Shown piece after piece: positions 8,654 to 18,137 of a DNA stretch of 64,000 nucleotides (positions are counted from its first letter, which is position 1; every line of letters begins with the position of its first letter). The stretch spans positions 239,054 to 303,053 of the forward strand of contig NZ_JACHXW010000003.1 of assembly GCF_014192395.1 (NCBI RefSeq). The letters run 5' to 3'. Below the pieces are notes generated by a model. The model saw only the letters and a list, made by a program, of their open reading frames with translations. It was not told the origin of the DNA and made no database searches. This stretch comes from Paenibacillus endophyticus. GTDB taxonomy: Bacteria > Bacillota > Bacilli > Paenibacillales > Paenibacillaceae. The position numbers and the translations under genes were made by a program.

Positions 8654-11600
8654 TTAGCCCGTTATCCACGCGGCAAGCATGGCCAAATCCTCGATATCTA
8701 CGATTCCGTCGCGGTTTAGATCTGCGTTGCGGTATTGCTCCCAATTCGGATCGCTGCTCGACTTGCCGTAAGCGGCAGCAACGATAGCCAGGTCGCCAAT
8801 ACTGCGTTTATTGTCATGATTTATGTCGCCGTCAGTCGGCTTAATGATGCCTGAGCGGAAGAGCTCAAGCGTTTCGAATAGCTTCAGAATGGCTGCGGCG
8901 ATTTGAGCCTTTGTAGCTTGCGCGTCTTCCGCAGTCAGCTTCGCTTTGTTAATCGCGTCTTGCAGCTGCTGCTTGACTGCCGCAGGGTATTGCCCTGTCT
9001 GCGTGCCCGTGACCGCTTCGTCATAGGCAGCTTGGGCGGTCGAAATAGCTTCATTCAATGCGGTTTTGTCCGCCGGTGCCGCTTGAATATGCACGGAATG
9101 CTGTGCTCCAGAAATCGGCAGCTCATGCCCCTCGCTGTTAGCCAGACTCATGTCGACTGCCGAGATAAGCGTGTCTGCTGCCTCTTCCAGCATTGCGGCT
9201 TGGAAGGAAAGCTTCAGCCATGCTTCATTCGGCGTCAAAGCAACTCCCTCTCCGAAGGCTAAAATGCGAATTTTCCCCGGCGCAAGCTCCTTCGGCTCAA
9301 GCACTGCCAATCCCTCGCGCAGCGATACGGCACTTGAGAAGCTAAGCTTGCTCGGATCGTAAGTAACCGTCACGTCTTGCGCGTAGACGTTTTGGTACAC
9401 GCTATCCGTAACGCCTTGAACGGCTAGCGTATACGTGGCTTGTTCACCGCTCTCCAAGCTTGCAGCCCCGCTCCATACAGCCTTGGGAGCTGCTGCGGGC
9501 TCATCTTGTTCATCGCTGACTGAAGACAACGCAATGTAATCAAGCTCATAGAAGCCGGAGCTTGGTCCTGTGTCCCTCATGAACGTAATGGTGTTCGTGC
9601 CTTCCTTCAGCTCTACGTTAACGCTCGTTGCCATGAATCTGCCCCAATTAATCGTGCCTGCAAGCTTCACGGACTGCTCTTCACCGCCATTAACGATGAT
9701 TTGGGCCGTCGCCGGCTGGTAATTGCCGGTATTTTGGCCGTACCAAATGAACATCTTATAAGTCCCTGCAGCCGGAGCCTCAACCTGATCGAAGCTGACA
9801 TAGCTGTCGGCGTAATCAATGCCTCCCACATAGCTGGACCCGGATGCGTGCACGTTATTCGTGCGAGCCGTCGCTTTGAACAGCTTTGCCTGCTCCGCCT
9901 CATATTTGGCCGGAATAGCGCCAGCATCCTCCGTTGCTTCCGGGAAATACGACACTCGCAAATTTTCCGCTCCGAACGGAACTAGCGTAATTTCTTCTGT
10001 CGGCTCTGCGGAGTAGACGGGACCGACAGGCGGCTCAGCTACCGAGACACCGTTAGGCGCTTTGCCCCAAGCCGGAATGCGTTTGCCCTTGGCAATCAGC
10101 TTGATTGGCGTCGTCTCCTGCAGGAAAGGATTTTCCGGCATTTCGGAGGTGACAACCTCGATAGAAGCTCCAGGGTTGTCACGGTCGATCAGCAAGCCGT
10201 AATTCCAAGGCGACTTGGCATCAATCGCGTACTCTTTAAAGCCAGATGTTTTGATATGAGGTGCTGGATTCGATTTTTCCACCCAGTTTTCTTCGATCTT
10301 GAGGGAAAAAACAAGCGGACCGCGTTCAATTCCAATGGAATTGTTAATCCAAGTCGAGGTTTTTATTTCCATTGGAAGCGTCAATGAAACGGTATCGCCT
10401 TCTTTCCATTGCCGGTCGATTGTATAGTACTCTCCAGATTTCGCAGCAGGCTGCGGCTGTCCATTAACGGTAATGATTGCGTTCTTTGTCCACTCTGGTA
10501 TACGGAGCTTGAGCGGGAATGCCACGCTTTCGGAAGCCTCCTCGATCGTGAATGCAATCTCATCCTCGAACGGGTAATTCGTTGCCTCCTTCACCGTTAC
10601 GTTCGCGCCTTTGATGACAGCCGAGACACGGCTAGGTCCGTATGCGATAACACCAAGCCCTCCATCGGACGTGCCTGCCCACATATCCTTAACAAAATAA
10701 GGCCAGCCCATATGCATGTTGAAGCGGCAGCACGGAAATCCAGAATACGGCGATTGCACCGTTCCGTTGTCGTAATTTTGCTTGAAGCCATGATCCGTCA
10801 CGCCGCTCTGCACCTGATTCGGAAGCGAATAGTACTGGTGCGTCTTCAGATCCTTGCTCATGGAGCCTGGAAGCGAATTAAACGTAATTTTCTCGAGTGC
10901 ATCTCCGATTTGGGGGTCACCCGTAATCATTGCAGCGACAGCGTTGCTATGTATCCGCTCTACGATGGCGCATAATTCCACGCCCTGCGTCGATGACAGA
11001 CCCGCAAGCATCTCCGTGCCCGAATTCATGCCGGTAATTTGATTATGCAATTGGTCGAGATGCTTATTCCCGGCCTGAAAAGCCAATTTATCCGCTTCAT
11101 TATTCGAGACTTGAGAATAAATGGCTGAGGTTTTAATCGATTGATTGACATTGACTGTATGCTGCGTGTAGAAGTTGTCGGGGTTGCTCTTAGCTGGCGT
11201 GAGGAAATTGTTGTTCGTAAAAACGTCTGTCGTATCGGTCCCTTGCGTACGCAGCTTCTTGGCCAGCTGAATCAGGAACGGATCTCCAGTTCGATTATAC
11301 AGCCATAGTACGACATTCAGATTGTCTCCACTGCGGACTTGGCCCCAATCTCTGAGCGGCCGCGCGTCCAGGTTATCCAGCTGATAATGGAAGTAATTCG
11401 TAAGGAATGAGAGCACCCGCTCATCATCGGTCGCTTCGTAATAATCCTTGAGCACGTAAAGCGCTACCATGCGCGGCCACCAATCATTGTCGCTGGCAGG
11501 GCCGAAGAACCCGTCCTCGCGCTGGCTCGCCAGAATCCAGCTTACCCACTTCTGTGACTTCGCGATTAGCTCCGGATCATCAAGCGTATAGGCGAGGGCC

Positions 11601-13036
11601 ACCAAACCTTTCACATAATAAACAGGACGTTCCCAATTCGATTCTGGCGCAGTTCCCCCGAGCCATTCCGAATTCGTGTTTAGCTCGCCATATAAATCCT
11701 CCGCATACCCGGTTGCTCCTTCCTTCATGAGCTCAAGCTGGGTGAGCAGCCATCCATCCGCCTTCACCGAGCCTAACGGCAGCGGTACAAACGGCGTTTG
11801 TGCAAGCGGGTCCTTATTCGCTACCGGCTCCTTGAACGATTCGGCTGGGACAGCATAATCAGTCGCGATAAAGTTATCAAACACGGATTGTGCATCATTC
11901 GCCCACACTCCGATTCCTCCCGAAGACCACTTCAGCTCGCTGTCGTCTTCGTATTCCATAACGGCATTATGCATATCGTCCAAAAATATTTTGATGCCGG
12001 AGCCGTAAGTGACGACCTTTAGCTGATAAAACGTTTGAAGGTTAACGGTATCCAATGCTTTGACAGTCTTAAGCTCGGTCCATTCTTCGTGAAGCCGGCT
12101 CAGCACCAGGCTGCCATCTCCTCGCAAACTAACATAATAACCGTCTGCCTGCCCGTCTTTGATATTAGGCTGGCTCCGGAACACGAGTCCTGCCGAGCCT
12201 GCGGCGTCTTGCAGCGAGATGTCTGTTTCTACCGTGAAATCATGAAAGAGCGTATCCTTCACGAATAGAGCTTGCCGCTGGCCTGCGTTCACCGTAATAC
12301 CCCCGGATTGCAGCTTCCAATTGCCTTTGAGCGCCTGCCAGTTCGGCAGGGCGACCGATTCAACCTCCGAATCAAAAGCATCCACGAAACGTTCAGCTCC
12401 TTTATCGTCGGCTATGCGAATATTGTCGTAGGTGGGCTTGGACTGATACAGCCTTACGCCTGCCTGCCCCTTCGTATAGGTTGTGTCCGTTTGCTCCAGA
12501 ACAAGCTCTCCGTTCACATAGAACTTAATTTGCGAGCCGATAGCGCTCACCTTAAAGGCGTAACTCGTATTGGGATTGACGGGAATCGAGGCTCGCTTCA
12601 GCTCGGTCCATTTATTATCCATCCGCCCCAGAAAGACGCTGCCGGTTCCTTGGGCGGATATGCCTGCATAATAACCTTTCACATTGTCTGCACCCGGTGC
12701 TGCACTTATCGTCCGCAGAAGAAATCCTGCGTCGCCTTTCCGATCCGGGAAGCTAATGTCTCCCTCCATGCTGCCATCCTGTAATTCATTCTCCTTAATT
12801 AACGCTTTCGAGCCTGAGCCGCTGTCGGCAGTCATCATACCGTTCTGCACGGACCATGCCCCGTCAACCACTTGCCAATTCTCATTAATGACCGAACGAT
12901 TGAAATGATCCTCGAAAAATCCCGGTTCTGGCTCATTTGAAGCCTCCACATGCATGGCCGGCATAAACAGGCTTGCGTACATGGAAAAAATGAGCGGTAT
13001 TGCCATCCATGTCTTCAGCTTTGCGCTGAACCTCAT
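8654..13036 (-). CDS. Secreted modular GH127-type beta-L-arabinofuranosidase with cohesin-like and dockerin modules
   Basis: The 1460-residue exported protein has a signal peptide (1-32). Two LamG/DUF1080-like jelly-roll domains (about 36-212 and 213-395) precede a DUF1680/GH127 catalytic region (about 405-1035) with GVELCAI (about 686) and FPCCRF (about 769), matching the family's catalytic Glu/Cys and zinc-binding cysteines. A CBM35-like domain (about 1040-1168), a cohesin-like domain (about 1188-1317), a FIVAR-like segment (about 1318-1395) and a type I dockerin (1401-1460; loops DINHDNKRSIGD and DLNRDGIVDIED) follow. GH127 enzymes release beta-L-arabinofuranose, for example from plant hydroxyproline-rich glycoproteins; the exact substrate here is inferred. 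The start of the next gene lies 77 bp downstream. Confidence 0.86.
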   Translation of the reverse strand: MRFSAKLKTWMAIPLIFSMYASLFMPAMHVEASNEPEPGFFEDHFNRSVINENWQVVDGAWSVQNGMMTADSGSGSKALIKENELQDGSMEGDISFPDRKGDAGFLLRTISAAPGADNVKGYYAGISAQGTGSVFLGRMDNKWTELKRASIPVNPNTSYAFKVSAIGSQIKFYVNGELVLEQTDTTYTKGQAGVRLYQSKPTYDNIRIADDKGAERFVDAFDSEVESVALPNWQALKGNWKLQSGGITVNAGQRQALFVKDTLFHDFTVETDISLQDAAGSAGLVFRSQPNIKDGQADGYYVSLRGDGSLVLSRLHEEWTELKTVKALDTVNLQTFYQLKVVTYGSGIKIFLDDMHNAVMEYEDDSELKWSSGGIGVWANDAQSVFDNFIATDYAVPAESFKEPVANKDPLAQTPFVPLPLGSVKADGWLLTQLELMKEGATGYAEDLYGELNTNSEWLGGTAPESNWERPVYYVKGLVALAYTLDDPELIAKSQKWVSWILASQREDGFFGPASDNDWWPRMVALYVLKDYYEATDDERVLSFLTNYFHYQLDNLDARPLRDWGQVRSGDNLNVVLWLYNRTGDPFLIQLAKKLRTQGTDTTDVFTNNNFLTPAKSNPDNFYTQHTVNVNQSIKTSAIYSQVSNNEADKLAFQAGNKHLDQLHNQITGMNSGTEMLAGLSSTQGVELCAIVERIHSNAVAAMITGDPQIGDALEKITFNSLPGSMSKDLKTHQYYSLPNQVQSGVTDHGFKQNYDNGTVQSPYSGFPCCRFNMHMGWPYFVKDMWAGTSDGGLGVIAYGPSRVSAVIKGANVTVKEATNYPFEDEIAFTIEEASESVAFPLKLRIPEWTKNAIITVNGQPQPAAKSGEYYTIDRQWKEGDTVSLTLPMEIKTSTWINNSIGIERGPLVFSLKIEENWVEKSNPAPHIKTSGFKEYAIDAKSPWNYGLLIDRDNPGASIEVVTSEMPENPFLQETTPIKLIAKGKRIPAWGKAPNGVSVAEPPVGPVYSAEPTEEITLVPFGAENLRVSYFPEATEDAGAIPAKYEAEQAKLFKATARTNNVHASGSSYVGGIDYADSYVSFDQVEAPAAGTYKMFIWYGQNTGNYQPATAQIIVNGGEEQSVKLAGTINWGRFMATSVNVELKEGTNTITFMRDTGPSSGFYELDYIALSSVSDEQDEPAAAPKAVWSGAASLESGEQATYTLAVQGVTDSVYQNVYAQDVTVTYDPSKLSFSSAVSLREGLAVLEPKELAPGKIRILAFGEGVALTPNEAWLKLSFQAAMLEEAADTLISAVDMSLANSEGHELPISGAQHSVHIQAAPADKTALNEAISTAQAAYDEAVTGTQTGQYPAAVKQQLQDAINKAKLTAEDAQATKAQIAAAILKLFETLELFRSGIIKPTDGDINHDNKRSIGDLAIVAAAYGKSSSDPNWEQYRNADLNRDGIVDIEDLAMLAAWITG

Positions 13037-13134
13037 CCTGCTTCACTCCCTCAATCTATGGTCTTGCGGTCTTGCAGACTTGCGTTTCGTGCCTTGCCTG
13101 CTCTTTTCTTTCCTGCATTAGTCTCTAGCTCTGC

Positions 13135-13731
13135 TCACCTCCCTTCGGACAGCATGTTCAGCTTGCTCTCGAATTCCAGCGGATCAATCAGATGGAAGGT
13201 GTCCAGCACCGTGCCGTCCGTATCGATAATAAATGTCGTAGGCAATGCATGCAGTTCATACAAATACGAGGCTCGTTTGTTCGCATCCAGCAGATTCGTG
13301 AATTTCCACCCATTTTTTTGGATAAAATCACTAATCTGATCAGCTTGCTTCTCTTCTGAGGATAAATTCACGCCGTAGAAATCGATCTTGCCCTGATACC
13401 GTTCGTGAAGCTTCTGTAAGGTTGGCGCCTCAATGCTGCATGCCTCGCACCAGCTGGCCCAAAATTGCAAAACAATCGGCTTTTCATACGTCTCGCCTAA
13501 TGTGTACGTATTCCCATCCACCGCCTTCAGGGTAAAGGTTGGAGCCTTTACCCCTGATGTTGCCTTACGGTGCAATGCCGCTTCTTGACTCACGCTAAGG
13601 ACGCTCTCGAGGGAAGAAGCATTTAGCTTCTTCCCCTCAGCTTCGCTGGATTCGTCCGATTGGAAAATAAGCAGCATGCCAAAGAGCGTTGCGGCAATAA
13701 ACATGCCAATGATTACGACTGAGCTTTTCAA
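13135..13731 (-). CDS. Membrane-anchored TlpA/ResA-like thiol-disulfide oxidoreductase
   Basis: The 198-residue protein has one N-terminal membrane segment (about 5-22, a likely uncleaved anchor) and a thioredoxin-fold AhpC/Redoxin domain (about 62-195). The active site is WASWCEACSIEAPT, a CxxC motif with Glu-Ala between the cysteines, and the cis-proline loop is LPTTFIID. This is the ResA/TlpA layout, acting outside the membrane. It lies between the cohesin-SLH gene and the GH127 gene in the same direction. GH127 relies on reduced and zinc-bound cysteines, so a role keeping that enzyme active outside the cell is a reasonable inference. Cytochrome maturation is the alternative, but no ccs genes are nearby. 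Confidence 0.82.
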   Translation of the reverse strand: MKSSVVIIGMFIAATLFGMLLIFQSDESSEAEGKKLNASSLESVLSVSQEAALHRKATSGVKAPTFTLKAVDGNTYTLGETYEKPIVLQFWASWCEACSIEAPTLQKLHERYQGKIDFYGVNLSSEEKQADQISDFIQKNGWKFTNLLDANKRASYLYELHALPTTFIIDTDGTVLDTFHLIDPLEFESKLNMLSEGR

Positions 13732-13779
13732 TGCATCAACTCCATTGTTTCTTGATCACGTACAATCTTCAACGCGTCT

Positions 13780-14790
13780 TCATTTCAAATCCATGATCGC
13801 CAGCAGCAGCGTTACCGCTTCTGCCCTAGTCGCATTCGCAGCCGGCGCAAAAAGATTGGCTCCTCTGCCCTTGATAACGCCCGCTTGTGCCGCCAGAGCG
13901 ACAGAAGGTTCAGCCCATGCCGGAATTTGCTCACGATCGGCAAAAACGGATTTTTGCGCCGAATCAACCGGCCATTTGAGCGCCCTTGTCACCATGACCG
14001 CAATTTCACTCCGGTTGATCGGCTGGCTTGGGCGAAACGTCTGATCCTCGTAACCTGTAAGTATGCCTGCTGCAACCGCAGCGACAACTTCCTCTGCCGC
14101 CCAGCTTGGAATGCCGTCAGCATCCTTGAATGTCAGGTTCCCGGCGCTGCCTGACTTCAAGTCAAGGGCTCGAACGAGCATAGCTGCGAACTCTGCACGG
14201 GATACCTGAGCGTTAGGACGGAAGGTTCCGTCGCTATAGCCGTTTATGAATCCAAGCGCTACGCCGCGTTCGATGGCTGCTTTGGCCCAGTGCCCATTGA
14301 TATCCTTCATGACCGTCCCCGTGCCGTTAAGTACGGCAGCCAGCTTGACCTCCGGTTTTAGCGTTTGCGGCTGAAGTTTGCTGTCTACGAGTTTCACATC
14401 TGTAAGCTTAATGTCAGCAGAACCAGTACCTAATTGCTCAAACAATAAGGTAGAGAGAACAAGCTTCCCGTTTTCACCTGCTTTTTTGCCGATTTTTGTC
14501 GTTGCGCATACCAGTTGGCCCCCCTCCACAATCGGTGTAATCGTATAACCCGTCATCCCGCTTGCCGCGCTTTTGAATCGCAGCTTTGACTTATCGAAGG
14601 AGAGTTTCACTTCAAAGGCATACATATCGGATAATTGATCGGCTGTCAAAACAACTCGGATCTCACGATCCGATTTTTCCTGCTGCAGCGTAAAAACAGG
14701 AGTCTCTGCTGCAAAAACGAAATTCGGCAATGCCATCGCAAGCAGCATAATCATGATCCCAACTGAAATAAAACGCTTACAATTCAACAT
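13780..14790 (-). CDS. Cohesin-like domain protein with three SLH repeats (cell-surface anchor)
   Basis: The start at 14790 (MLNCKRFISV) has AAAGGG upstream and yields a clear signal peptide (1-27, ...PNFVFA). The open frame to 14922 has no ribosome site. The mature 336-residue precursor has one cohesin/CBM-like beta-sandwich (about 30-160; DMYAFEVKLSFDKSKLRF is the typical dimer-face strand region) followed by three SLH repeats (about 163-336; each with a DINGHWAK- or IPAWAE-like motif and an FRPxxxxxRAE-type segment). SLH repeats bind pyruvylated secondary cell-wall polymers. As first gene of the operon with two dockerin enzymes, it is the best candidate for their wall anchor. Binding is not shown by sequence alone. 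Confidence 0.83.
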   Translation of the reverse strand: MLNCKRFISVGIMIMLLAMALPNFVFAAETPVFTLQQEKSDREIRVVLTADQLSDMYAFEVKLSFDKSKLRFKSAASGMTGYTITPIVEGGQLVCATTKIGKKAGENGKLVLSTLLFEQLGTGSADIKLTDVKLVDSKLQPQTLKPEVKLAAVLNGTGTVMKDINGHWAKAAIERGVALGFINGYSDGTFRPNAQVSRAEFAAMLVRALDLKSGSAGNLTFKDADGIPSWAAEEVVAAVAAGILTGYEDQTFRPSQPINRSEIAVMVTRALKWPVDSAQKSVFADREQIPAWAEPSVALAAQAGVIKGRGANLFAPAANATRAEAVTLLLAIMDLK

Positions 14791-15060
14791 AACAATCGAC
14801 CCTTTCGATGTATAATGTGTAGTTGTCTTCACGAAAAATACGTATAGCCTGCTCATGTCCATACGCGATACGTTTCGTATCACCATCCCTGTGAGGAAAA
14901 CGCTGTCGACCTTGCATGCCATTGCCGCATAACCGCAATTGAAGCTTAGCGTGCTGTCGATACCTTTATTTTACAAACTTGAATTCCGATTGTATTTGTA
15001 ATATCAGGCTAAAAGTTATGAATTTCCGCCGTACATTTGACATCGCCTCCCTCCAATCAC

Positions 15061-15096
15061 AAAAAGACCGCCCACCATTAGCGCGGTGGGCAGTCT
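15061..15096 (-). terminator. Rho-independent terminator after the Cys-rich protein gene
   Basis: Read leftward, AGACTGCCCACC pairs with GGTGGGCGGTCT and is followed by TTTTT. It ends the GH51/Cys-rich operon. The stretch between it and 14790 (about 270 bp) is AT-rich and holds only the presumed promoter of the cohesin-SLH operon. Confidence 0.85.
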
Positions 15097-15118
15097 TCTG
15101 ACTCGATGTCATATTTGA

Positions 15119-15391
15119 TTACGCATGCTTCAGCCAGCGGCTGTCTCCCGGATTCGGACATGCGCGGTCCTTGTATTTGGCAGCGATACGGACGAAGCAG
15201 CCGCATACTGTGCAGGTGGTGCCATATTGAAACTTCGGGCATTCCCGGCATGCCTGCAAGCGCTCCTCGTAAATGTCATCAGGCACACTGATCTCAGATT
15301 GAAACATCGGCGCTGACAAGATGCGATCGATTTGCTCGTCCGTCACGCGGTAATCATCCCGGCATCCCTTGCATTCATTTCGATTGCTCAT
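15119..15391 (-). CDS. Small Cys-rich DUF6171-like protein
   Basis: The 90-residue protein contains four cysteine pairs or clusters: CKGC near the start, CREC, CTVCGC and a final C near RACP. The pattern suggests one or two zinc- or iron-binding knuckles. The ATG at 15391 is 14 bases past the GH51 stop with AGGA upstream. A TTG at 15424 would overlap GH51 and is less likely. It resembles a family of uncharacterised Firmicute proteins annotated as DUF6171. Function unknown; it is probably co-transcribed with GH51. Confidence 0.7.
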   Translation of the reverse strand: MSNRNECKGCRDDYRVTDEQIDRILSAPMFQSEISVPDDIYEERLQACRECPKFQYGTTCTVCGCFVRIAAKYKDRACPNPGDSRWLKHA

Positions 15392-15404
15392 AGCTATATG
15401 ATTC

Positions 15405-16898
15405 CTATTCGGAAATGAGCTCAAGCACTGTGACTGACATGGGCGAGAGCTTCGCGCTTATTGTGGAGCCATTAACCGTGAAAGCATGATAAGCAGTCGG
15501 TTTTACCGCTTCTGGCTGATCAAACGTATTGTGCGCGTCTTTAATCGAAGCAGTCAGCTCTGTGCCCGATACAGCGACACCTAGCCCAGCTAAGCCGCGC
15601 AAATCAATCTCTACATCGGCAGCCGCATCATTATCCAAATTGCATAGGCTGATGTGAATGCGGCCTTCGGCGTTTTTAGAGGCAGATACCGAAACCTGAG
15701 GGATTTTCTCGTTATTATGCGCGTAATCTTGGCTTTCGATAGCAGTAGTCAGCAAATCAGCGCCTTGATGCACCTTATACATATCAAAAACATGGTACGT
15801 CGGCGTAAGCAGCATCTTCTCTCCCTCGGTCAAAATAACCGATTGAAGAACGTTAATCACCTGAGCGATATTCGCCATTTGCACCCGGTCGCAATGATCA
15901 TGGAAAATATGAAGGGTCACGCCTGCAACGAGCGCATCCCGAATCGTATTTTGCTGGTAGAGGAAGCCTGGGTTCGTTCCCGGCTCAACGTCAAACCATG
16001 TACCCCATTCGTCAACGATAAGACCAATGCGTTTGGAAGGGTCATACTTATCCATGATCGTAGAATGGCGCGTAATCAGCTCGTCCATCCAAAGCGCTTT
16101 CTTCAGCGTGCTGTACCACTCATCCTCAGAGAAGCCCGTAGCTGCACCCTTCTCTGACCAGTTAGCACCCGGAATCGTGTAATAGTGCAAAGAGATAGAA
16201 TCCATCATGCCATGCGCTTCACGCATGACCACTTCCATCCAACGGTAATCGTCGACATTAGGACCGCAAGCGATTTTATGAATTTTGTTCTCACCGTAAT
16301 TGCGCACATACGTCTGATACCGACGGTATAGATCTGCATAATACTCAGGGCGCATATTGCCGCCGCAGCCCCAATTTTCATTGCCGACTCCGAAATATTT
16401 GACATTCCAAGGCTCTTCGCGACCGTTCTCGCGACGCAAATCGGCCATCGGCGAAACGCCTTCAAAGGTCATATATTCCACCCATTCAGACATCTCTTGA
16501 ACCGTGCCGCTTCCAACATTGCCTGAGATGTAAGGCTCGCATTCCAGCATTTCACATAACATCAGAAACTCATGCGTACCGAAATGGTTGTTCTCCACCA
16601 CTCCGCCCCAGTGCGTGTTGATCATCCGTTTGCGTGACTCGCGCGGGCCAATGCCGTCCTTCCAATGGTATTCATCCGCAAAGCAGCCGCCTGGCCAGCG
16701 AAGCACGGGAATATTCAATTGCTTAAGCGCTGCAACAACATCGTTGCGGATTCCGTTCGTGTTCGGTATTGGAGAATCCTCCCCAACCCAAATGCCCTCA
16801 TATATGCAGCGTCCCAAATGCTCAGAGAAATGTCCATAAATATTGCGGTTAATCGTACCCGACGTTAGGTCGGTATTGATCGTTATCCGATTTGCCAA
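15405..16898 (-). CDS. abfA: GH51 alpha-L-arabinofuranosidase
   Basis: The 497-residue intracellular enzyme releases terminal alpha-L-arabinofuranose from arabino-oligosaccharides. The family signature regions are present: the N-terminal [20 protein letters not shown], the acid/base region [14 protein letters not shown] (Glu in GNE) and the nucleophile region [11 protein letters not shown] (Glu in DEW). It has no signal peptide, as usual for GH51. I chose the TTG at 16898 because GAGG lies nine bases before it; the TTG at 16907 abuts that GAGG. Its position upstream of the secreted GH127/GH2 operon suggests it finishes degradation of imported arabino-oligosaccharides. Confidence 0.92.
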   Translation of the reverse strand: MANRITINTDLTSGTINRNIYGHFSEHLGRCIYEGIWVGEDSPIPNTNGIRNDVVAALKQLNIPVLRWPGGCFADEYHWKDGIGPRESRKRMINTHWGGVVENNHFGTHEFLMLCEMLECEPYISGNVGSGTVQEMSEWVEYMTFEGVSPMADLRRENGREEPWNVKYFGVGNENWGCGGNMRPEYYADLYRRYQTYVRNYGENKIHKIACGPNVDDYRWMEVVMREAHGMMDSISLHYYTIPGANWSEKGAATGFSEDEWYSTLKKALWMDELITRHSTIMDKYDPSKRIGLIVDEWGTWFDVEPGTNPGFLYQQNTIRDALVAGVTLHIFHDHCDRVQMANIAQVINVLQSVILTEGEKMLLTPTYHVFDMYKVHQGADLLTTAIESQDYAHNNEKIPQVSVSASKNAEGRIHISLCNLDNDAAADVEIDLRGLAGLGVAVSGTELTASIKDAHNTFDQPEAVKPTAYHAFTVNGSTISAKLSPMSVTVLELISE

Positions 16899-17074
16899 AA
16901 AAATCAACCTCGCTTTTTATGTGGGTGGATAAATCGCCCTTAATTGAATTAACATATTTATTTATTCATGTATAAAAATATTAATCCTAAACAAATCATA
17001 ATGGGAGCGGATACAATTTGCAACCCTTATTTCGGAAAATATTGCAACACGCTTCGAATCATAGTCCTGTACGC

Positions 17075-17112
17075 AAAAAAACACACCGAATACATCATAT
17101 TCGGTGCGTTTT
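17075..17112 (-). terminator. Rho-independent terminator after the esterase gene
   Basis: AAACACACCGAATA pairs with TATTCGGTGCGTTT around CATCA, with T-rich sequence downstream on the minus strand. Confidence 0.82.
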
Positions 17113-17130
17113 ATCCTATGATCTAAATGC

Positions 17131-17910
17131 TTATTCGGAGATCGGAAGCCATTTCAAAAACTGTTGGATATGCGTATCCCAATAGCCCCATTCGTGAGTG
17201 CCAGGCCCTTCGATGTATGTCAAAGGATAATCCGCTTGCTTCGCAGCGTCTCGGAAAGCCAAATTATTCGTATACAAGAAATCCTCCGTGCCGCAGCATT
17301 GGAAGAGCAGCGGCTTCTGAGCGGAATCCCGCTGATCCAAAACGAGATGCAGTAAATCTTCATTTGATCCTGTAATATCCTTATCGCCGTAGATGAGACG
17401 GAAATAGGAGTTCATATGCGGCATAGCTGCGTCTTTAATATGATTGGCCATATCTAGCGCACCTGACAAGCTGCCCGCGGCAGCAATGCGATCCGGGTGC
17501 CTCAGCGCCCATTTGAATGCGCCATAACCTCCCATGGATAAGCCTGCAACATAATTGTCCTCCCTTGCGTCTGAGAGGGGGAAGAAGGAACGGGCGATGA
17601 CCGGCAGCTCCTCTGTAAGGAAGGTCCAATATTTATTGCCATATTCCATATCCGTGTAGAAGCTTTGATGTACATTCGGCATGACGACTGCAAGGCCAAG
17701 CTCGGCTACATAGCGTTCAATCGAAGTTCTCCGTGCCCAAATGGTATCGTCATCGGAGAGTCCGTGAAGCAAATACAAGGTTTTGTGCAGCTTTTGACTG
17801 CTGCGATTGGTAAGGCCGATCTGGGAAGTCGTTTGCTGAGGCAGAATAACAGTCATTGAGGTGCTTAGGCCTAGTGCTTCGGAATAAAAGTTGCAGGTAA
17901 TGAACGCCAT
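17131..17910 (-). CDS. Esterase-D/tributyrin-esterase-like alpha/beta hydrolase
   Basis: The 259-residue protein begins at 17910 (MAFITCNFYSEALG) with AGGAGG nine bases upstream; the longer open frame has no ribosome site. The nucleophile elbow is GLSMGGYGAF, with the serine in GxSxG near residue 115, and the C-terminal THEWGYWDTHIQQFL supplies the catalytic His. An oxyanion region LLHGLSDDDTIW is also visible. This is the EstA/S-formylglutathione-hydrolase-like family that deacylates small esters, often acetylated sugars. Its setting beside arabinofuranosidases suggests sugar-ester removal. It lacks a signal peptide, so it acts in the cytoplasm. Confidence 0.85.
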   Translation of the reverse strand: MAFITCNFYSEALGLSTSMTVILPQQTTSQIGLTNRSSQKLHKTLYLLHGLSDDDTIWARRTSIERYVAELGLAVVMPNVHQSFYTDMEYGNKYWTFLTEELPVIARSFFPLSDAREDNYVAGLSMGGYGAFKWALRHPDRIAAAGSLSGALDMANHIKDAAMPHMNSYFRLIYGDKDITGSNEDLLHLVLDQRDSAQKPLLFQCCGTEDFLYTNNLAFRDAAKQADYPLTYIEGPGTHEWGYWDTHIQQFLKWLPISE

Positions 17911-18137
17911 TCGGAAAGCCTCCTGAAATATAGTAAAAGTGTACTGTCCTTCATACATAGTAATGTAGCACCATTATGAAGCGCTTGCAAATAAAACCAC
18001 GGTTAACCGCCTATTGCTCGCCTTTTGCGCTGCAAAGTTAGTTAGTGAACTTTTTTTCAGTGCTTATATCAAAAGAAATTGCAAGGTATAATAGAAACCG
18101 TCTAAGCATAATCCAAATATTCGGAGGTAGATGAACA

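Noticed and set aside
17960..18000. cre site upstream of the esterase gene
   Set aside because: TTGCAAGCGCTTCA is only a partial match to the cre consensus once aligned on the central CG.
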